This document shows, piece by piece, positions 59,347 through 64,000 of a stretch of DNA of 64,000 bases (position 1 is its first letter; the number at the start of each line of letters is the position of its first letter). The DNA lies in the NCBI GenBank assembly GCA_024529925.1, contig JAFEUB010000771.1, positions 204,190 to 268,189 of the forward strand. The letters run 5' to 3'. The notes beneath the pieces were generated by a model, which was not told the origin of the DNA, searched no databases, and was given only the letters and a program-made list of their open reading frames with translations. The DNA is from Ophthalmolycus amberensis. Taxonomy: Eukaryota; Chordata; Actinopteri; Perciformes; Zoarcidae. The translations under genes were made by a program, and so were the position numbers.

Positions 59347-62300
59347 CTAAAAAATCCAACTAACGCCACACATAGATGCTTCTCTAATGACTCACATGAC
59401 AAACTTGCTGACGGCCCTGTCATTTCATAGAAAGCTTCAAACAAAGTTGCTGTCTATGGTACTGAATGCTGAATATTCAGCAACTGCCTCCCAGCTTTCG
59501 CAGATCTGCGTCATAAGAACACAGAGTATACATATACTTGTGTTTGGAAACAGAATTATACTCTATACATCAGACAAACAGCTCTGCATTTCTCACTTAA
59601 ATTGCCTCATTTTCTGTAGCACAGGTGACAGAAGCACACCACAGTGCCTCTAATTACAGTAACACACAAATATATTTCAATACATTGTTTTTTAATCACT
59701 GAAGCAATTCTAAAAATAACAATAAAGCATTTAAATGCCAAATGACAAATATTCAGCCTGATTACTAAATGTTTGGTGCTCATTAAATCTCACGCCCATC
59801 AATCACAGCACCATCTAGCTCTGCTAATTAGCTGCCAGCGAGCCTGTTTGAGCAGTATGAGTATGTAAGGCTGCTTCTCGTTCAAATGGCTGTGAAAAAA
59901 AATTGCAATCTCTGCAGTTTGAATATTTCATGTTGTCCTTCGCTAGAGAGAAGCTGCAGATCCTCTGAGCGGTCACATCGGCTCGCTACCTCGGAGAAAA
60001 CAGCATCTGCTCTGACAACATGTCCGTCATTTTCTGAGCATTTAAAGAGCTCTCTCCTCTCAGAACAATGTCAAGCCAACTATTACAACCCGATTTTAAA
60101 CATGCAACAAAAGCATGTTACAGTACAAGATACTTTCACCATTCTTTCCCTGTCACATTTATTTTTGTATTTCAAAATTCCTCAGAACAAAATCCTGGAA
60201 AGTCCTGGTTTCATGTTTTACTGCACTCACAATACATCCCGACAGTATAATGCTAAGCGGACACAGCTCCAACATGATGTTCTGTGGGCTGTAGTATACT
60301 TTGTTCAGAAGAGTACAACCTCGTTATATCATTCAGCGTGCATTTGAGTGCACACTGACTTTTTGCACCCACCATTAAAACGGGCCAGCTACTACCCCCG
60401 TGTGGCTGTTTGGCTGTCCTCTTATCCCACGGACAACAAAATGTGTTGATTCATTCCTACACTTCAACACTTTCAACACTGTATTGTATTTTACAAGGGT
60501 ATGAAAGATGTGGTCACACCACTTATTGTAAAGTGTGGTTACGATGATGAAATATGATGCAATATAACATTAAAAGACACAACATGTCCTTGAACATTAC
60601 CACAGACTTGAATCAACATCTGTCTGACAGTCTCCGTACTGCGGTGATAATTAAATACATATTAAAGTATTTAACACTCTCTGGATTAGAAATAAATGAA
60701 CATATGGCTCTTCTGATTTGCAATACATGAAATATAAGGGTCTCTTATATTCTGAGGGATTACTCTGTGGCTGTGTATACAGTATAATGAATAGAGATGA
60801 CCTGTATTTGTGGCTGTGCTATCATGCTGCTGATGAAAACAACCGTGTCCTATTTCACTTATAAAATGACTCGCTATCCACAGACACTGATCAAACTGGT
60901 CAAATATGTTTGGGCATTAATGGAAATGAAATAATTATAGGTACAGACACATTTTTATTCTGTACAGCACAAAATATTAAATTCTATATTCAAAATGATT
61001 GAGGATTACTCATTATTTGGGAAAGGATTTTTATTGGGAGATTTAATAGTGAGTTCAGTGCTTTGCAATCGAGGCAAAGTCTAAACAGAAAAAATGTTTT
61101 GATTCTTACAGGCAAAATCATCAACCAACAGGCTCTGATGATATCAGAAATGTGTCTCATTAGGAAAGTTTAATGGGTAAAAAAGTTAGGAGAGGGTTGT
61201 GTTTTCTGAGGGCAACTGTCTGAATAATTTATATGGATCTTCATCATACTATGTTAGTCTGAAATGCAAACATTGTGTCATGAGTGCAGGGAAAAAATCC
61301 ATTCATATACATCTCACGTTTGGGTGATAGATGTGAAGTTTGGGGTGAACAAGTCACTTAGCTTTTTTTGCTATATTTAAGGTAATCAAACAATTACACC
61401 ATGGATAGTCCATGTCTTTGGGTTTCAAGGTACAGTGGACATGCTTTTAGAGGAGTTGATGCAGATTGGTAGATAATGACTGCGCTGCCATGTCCCCAGA
61501 GAAAGTAAATATATAGTTAAGTTTCACACATCAATTTCACGCAAGTTCTTGTTTATATCCACTACCTTGGAGTGAAAAGAATCATAAATCAATGCCAGGA
61601 TTAAAGAAATGTAGGTTAGGCAGTTTCGGTGCAGCCATAAATCACAGGTAGGCCTATGACTAGTTAACAGCAGTATGTTCAAATACCATTCTCACATAAA
61701 ACTTTCACATTTGGGGCAAAAACCTTCTATTTTGACAATGAGTGCCCTCATTAGCCCGTGACCAGCTGTATCACAAACGCCTGCGCTATAAGTCCTGAAA
61801 CTCTAAATCCACTGTTAGAGCTCTCTGCTCATATAAATACAAGGATGGTTTCTTGTTCTTGCCTCATCAGGAGCCTGTAGTCAAGTTATCTATCTTTACA
61901 CAATAACCTACAGTATATAAATCACAGCCAAGCTGAGCCCCATGAGCTCATTACTGGTGCAAATCATCAAAACAGAGTTTGTCATGGGTTCATTGCATTG
62001 CAAGTCAATGCATTATTCAAACAGGGATTGACTTGAACATACAATAAAGTCAGATTTACTTATATTCAGTCTTGTCCGGCAGTCTGACACTTTCATGAGA
62101 TTCAATTTAAAATTCATAACTCCTACTTCATTTTATCATCAGAAAGGACATGGTGACCCAAGACAAAGGTATCGTGCCTCTAAGAGTCCCTCTGATCAAT
62201 CCCAGTTGGGGTGGCATCACTGGGGAACAATGCTTAATGGCCTTGCCTGTAAACAAACAACCCTCCATTGAACTGTTTGCCTAATTAATCTCTTCCCTCA

Positions 62301-63700
62301 TTCCTTGAAATGGAAGGGAAAGTGGTCATGCAAATATTTTAAAGACACATTACATTTTGAGGAAACCTGGCACTTTAATTCAAAACAGGCCTAAACAGCC
62401 ACCAATAATCAAAAAGCCACCCTTCCATTAAGCCCCCATAATATGTCCATATAATGTTACAGCCCTCTGTAAATAATACAAAATAATGTAAACGATATCT
62501 CATCTTAAGTAAACTGCTATAAAAACTGCAGTTCAGCACAGTGCCTTCACTTTGTATAGTTGTTTAATGATACTAACTCATGAAAAATGATTATTATGAC
62601 AGTTTAAGTAAAGAGCCTTTCCTTAACTTATAACTTTATATTGTGTTTTTTAGGACTTTGCTCTGACAGTAAATCTTTGCAGTTCGTATACTGCACTGCA
62701 CACTAAAGATGTCTCTTATCTGCTCTGTTCTCATGGATCATGCTGGGCTCTTGGCCGGACCTTATCACTAACTTTTCCTATTTTCAAAGTCTCCTTAATG
62801 CTTTAGCACTGACTCGCCCCTGTTTTTCACGATTTTATGTCGACATTTTTACTGTAATACCCTTGTGATGATCTGGACTTTTTTTTTTTTAAAGAATGTA
62901 TTACACTGTTGGACTTTCAAACTACTTAAATAATATGGAGACACCATATTTTATAAGTTTCAATTGTATACTGCCAGTCGGTGCCAATATTGACCTTATT
63001 GAGCAGATTAGGTATCAACCAGTTGTGTCTAATCCACAATAAATACAGTTTTTTTGTTTAAATAATTCTGTGTTTCTACTATCGGGCCACTGATTGACTT
63101 TGTTTATAGCAAACTCTGCCTCATATTACCCCACATAAAAACAACCCCAATGAGTTCCACTCATTTCTGATTTGTGGAAAAAGAGAACAGGGTAGATTAA
63201 TGCTGGCGCCTCCTATAATGTTACACCTCGCTTTAAATACCCAACATTGGATGGTAAATATATTGATTGATTGTGGTTACCCAGGACATCACAGTAAGTT
63301 ATTTAGAAGCATTTTGAATTCCCTGCTTCCGTACACAAATAACTTCTAGATGTATTGTGAGCATTCAGCCTATTCCCAATGAATTATGTTCCTTTTGGAG
63401 ATTGCACAGTAAATTGTTTTAGTCCAAGGCCAACGCAGCAAATAACTGTGAACACAATCTAAAGTTTAATGAAACTTTTATCACACGTCCAATACTCAGA
63501 AAGGCAACTTCAGAAAAGGCATCAACAGCGTATAGGGGCTAAGCTCGCAGGCCTATCAGAGAAGAGGTGACTATTCGACAATTAGTGGGTTTATAATTGA
63601 GCTTTTGAAGAACACACAAACTCATTAATATTTTTGCTGACACCGTTCCCATTACACTCAAGTTTTAATTGCAAGAGTGCAAAACCTTCTAATAGATGCA
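59347..63700. other. Gene-free region
   Basis: AT-rich noncoding sequence. An open frame of 153 codons at 59886-60347 has no recognisable similarity and no coding character. No RNA gene or repeat family identified. Confidence 0.6.
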
Positions 63701-63902
63701 TATGAGATTAATTAGGCTTAAGTCTGAACAGTAAAAGGTTTGTTTGTTACAGGCAGAGTCATTAACCAGCATCATTTGGTAATGGCATCACAAATAGAGC
63801 TCATTAGCAGGGTTCCCAGGAGCCAAAGAGGCAGGAGAGAAGCCTGTATAGTCTGGGGTCACCGTGGCCTGTTTGATGATAAAAGCACCCTCAGGAAATA
63901 CT
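63701..63902 (+). repeat. Diverged direct duplication, copy 2
   Basis: Second copy of the segment at 58028-58235, same strand, 5.7 kb away. Similarity fades gradually on both sides, in contrast to sharp transposon ends. Confidence 0.85.
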
Positions 63903-64000
63903 GTTGACTGTCAATGTCGTTGCACTTTGTTGTTAAATATCTTCATACACACCAAGTTTATACAAAGTGGGAACGCTTTTTTGAAAAGGATTCATGAAAT

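Noticed and set aside
59886..60347. 153-codon open frame as a gene
   Set aside because: No recognisable domain, start context or splice support; amino-acid makeup looks random for AT-rich sequence.

Overview
This window comes from a bony fish nuclear genome, most likely a percomorph teleost. The evidence is split vertebrate genes with GT/AG introns, abundant CA/GT microsatellites, a Rex1-type non-LTR retrotransposon, Tc1-like DNA transposon remnants, L2 LINE pieces and a tRNA-derived SINE of the kind common in teleosts. There are no operons, CRISPR arrays or prokaryotic features.

Layout. (1) Positions 1-5,222 hold no exon I could find; they are either the last intron plus 3' end of rpa1 or sequence downstream of it, and contain a SINE, a common teleost repeat and microsatellites. 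(2) Positions 5,223-36,107 are the rpa1 gene (replication protein A, 70 kDa subunit) on the minus strand. I place 16 coding exons, together 641 codons, and only the final short exon is missing. The introns carry a 22-copy minisatellite, an internally deleted Tc1 element, and a degraded Rex1-like LINE that has itself been split by a 653-bp solo LTR with a 4-bp target duplication. (3) Positions 36,108-36,492 are a compact head-to-head (bidirectional) promoter. (4) Positions 36,493-41,942 are smyd4 (SET and MYND domain protein 4) on the plus strand, in 10 coding exons. (5) Positions 41,943-54,191 are intergenic, with an L2 LINE fragment, hAT-like and Tc1-like remnants and SINE pieces. (6) Positions 54,192-55,265 are a single-exon TPBG (5T4/Waif) family gene encoding a leucine-rich-repeat membrane glycoprotein. 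(7) Positions 55,266-64,000 are gene-free, with a diverged direct duplication of about 200 bp.

How the genes relate. RPA1 is the main single-stranded-DNA-binding subunit of the RPA complex (replication, repair, checkpoint signalling). SMYD4 is a TPR-SET-MYND protein of the lysine methyltransferase family. They share a promoter region and the same head-to-head order is found in mammals, so this is conserved microsynteny rather than a pathway. The TPBG-like gene is a separate unit; family members restrain Wnt/beta-catenin signalling.

Most notable observations. An in-frame 15-bp minisatellite adds 14 tandem SPM[K/Q][A/G] units to the RPA1 linker, 12 of them perfect CDK consensus sites (S-P-x-K). 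A 28-bp minisatellite abuts the 5' splice site of rpa1 exon 13 and copies that donor-like sequence in every unit. Single-base frameshifts break rpa1 exon 4 and smyd4 exon 4 and look like assembly errors. A noncoding segment is duplicated downstream of the TPBG-like gene.
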